A stretch of 64,000 bases of DNA from AP-15 sp963846635 (GTDB taxonomy: Bacteria; Pseudomonadota; Alphaproteobacteria; ATCC43930; CGMCC-115725), in the NCBI GenBank assembly GCA_963846635.1, contig CAWJXM010000045.1:1-64000 (forward strand). The letters are read 5' to 3'. The notes below the pieces were generated by a model. The model saw nothing but the letters and a program-made list of their open reading frames with translations, had not been told where the DNA came from and searched no databases. Below, one piece after another: positions 63,534 through 64,000 of this stretch. Within the stretch, counting starts at the first letter, position 1. Each line of letters begins with the position of its first letter. Both the position numbers and the translations under genes were made by a program.

Positions 63534-64000
63534 TTACTGCGTCAATAATCTGGAATCTTTTGCGTTTTGTGGATCGGCGCGTTGCAGCAAGGGCATCTCG
63601 GGAGGGTCTTGGTGAGGGCGACGATGAGCCGTCGGCGCATGGTTGCGATCGAGTTTGGGACGTGTCGTTCGGGTCGGATCGGCGGCGCCTCTGGGTCGAT
63701 AACTGTCGGGAAAGGCAGATCGCGAGCAGAGCGCGGCGCGGGTCGGTCCTGAGGGGGGAAGGGCGCCGCGTTCGGCGATCAGGAAGCCGTAGGCGGCGAT
63801 ACAGAGCGTCGCGTGATGGTGGAAGCCGCGCCAGCCGCGCCCTTCGTAATCGCCAAAGCCAAGCTCCTGCTTGAGCTCCTGATAATCGCGCTCGATCCGC
63901 CAGCGCAGTTTGGCGATGTCGACCAACTGATCAAAGGCAACATCCTCGCGCACGGTGGCAAACCAATATTTCGTCGGCTCGGTTTCGCCTTGCGGCCATT
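63534..64000 (-). CDS. IS701/IS4-superfamily transposase, partial (runs off the window)
   Basis: Reading in from the right edge: WPQGETEPTKYWFATVREDV, AFDQLVDIAKLRWRIERDYQ, ELKQELGFGDYEGRGWRGFH and HHATLCIAAYGFLIAERGAL. The Y-x-x-LK-x-E-x-G-x-x-x-YEGR block is the C-terminal catalytic-Glu region of IS701-type DDE transposases. The remaining tail is Pro/Arg-rich. The N-terminal two thirds lie beyond base 64000, so completeness cannot be judged. Confidence 0.82.
   Translation of the reverse strand, partial: WPQGETEPTKYWFATVREDVAFDQLVDIAKLRWRIERDYQELKQELGFGDYEGRGWRGFHHHATLCIAAYGFLIAERGALPPSGPTRAALCSRSAFPDSYRPRGAADPTRTTRPKLDRNHAPTAHRRPHQDPPEMPLLQRADPQNAKDSRLLTQ

Overview
This is a GC-rich, insertion-sequence-dense stretch of an alphaproteobacterial genome. 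A Hyphomicrobiales (Bradyrhizobium/Rhodopseudomonas-like) host is my best guess, resting on codon use, a CYP199A-type P450, a CIRCE-controlled groESL pair and the types of IS present. No rRNA, tRNA or CRISPR was found. Whether this is chromosome or a large plasmid cannot be decided: groESL argues for chromosome, while ParA, ribbon-helix-helix and integrase genes argue for a plasmid or an integrated element.

Layout. 1-2.5 kb: IS110, IS1595, LLM-oxidoreductase, solute-binding-protein and resolvase remnants. 2.6-5.5 kb: a Tat-exported carboxylesterase and amidohydrolase pair. 5.5-9.9 kb: tyrosine integrase, IS110, a 73-bp tandem repeat, and two adjoining terminal-inverted-repeat elements, the larger carrying a secreted-protein gene. 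10-18 kb: catabolic genes (2-hydroxyacid dehydrogenase, LLM flavin monooxygenase, a three-subunit molybdenum hydroxylase, amidohydrolase) plus a stress-type protein. 18.5-22.8 kb: a DUF6197-like gene, an IS66-family element, and a secreted Pro/Gly-rich protein gene split by a second IS66-like element. 23-32.8 kb: arylsulfatase, lipoproteins, HAD phosphatase, MscS channel, membrane protein and a GH63-type glycosidase. 33-34.4 kb: ISAs1-type element. 34.8-37.1 kb: an AT-richer island with a ParA-HEPN gene pair and a divergent ribbon-helix-helix gene. 37.1-43 kb: IS copies, a broken integrase, two orphan Phd antitoxins, DUF2147 and HNH genes. 43.3-47.4 kb: MFS transporter, PadR regulator, methyltransferase and IS66 remnants, small membrane proteins. 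47.5-49.6 kb: CIRCE-groES-groEL. 50.5-64 kb: HicB-like protein, broken IS4, CYP199A-like P450, third IS66-like copy, broken IS1634-type element, serine hydrolase, glyoxalase-fold protein, GspC/N-like protein, epoxide hydrolase and an IS701/IS4-type transposase running off the edge.

Common themes. Three near-identical 1688-bp IS copies, each with its own 8-bp target duplication, show recent transposition. Many genes carry single-base frameshifts or stops, several of them in homopolymers; part of this is real decay, but sequencing or assembly error must be considered. The cargo suggests breakdown of esters, sulfate esters and aromatic or heterocyclic compounds. The most interesting unit without a name I know is the translationally coupled ParA-like ATPase and HEPN-domain protein at 34.8-36.4 kb.
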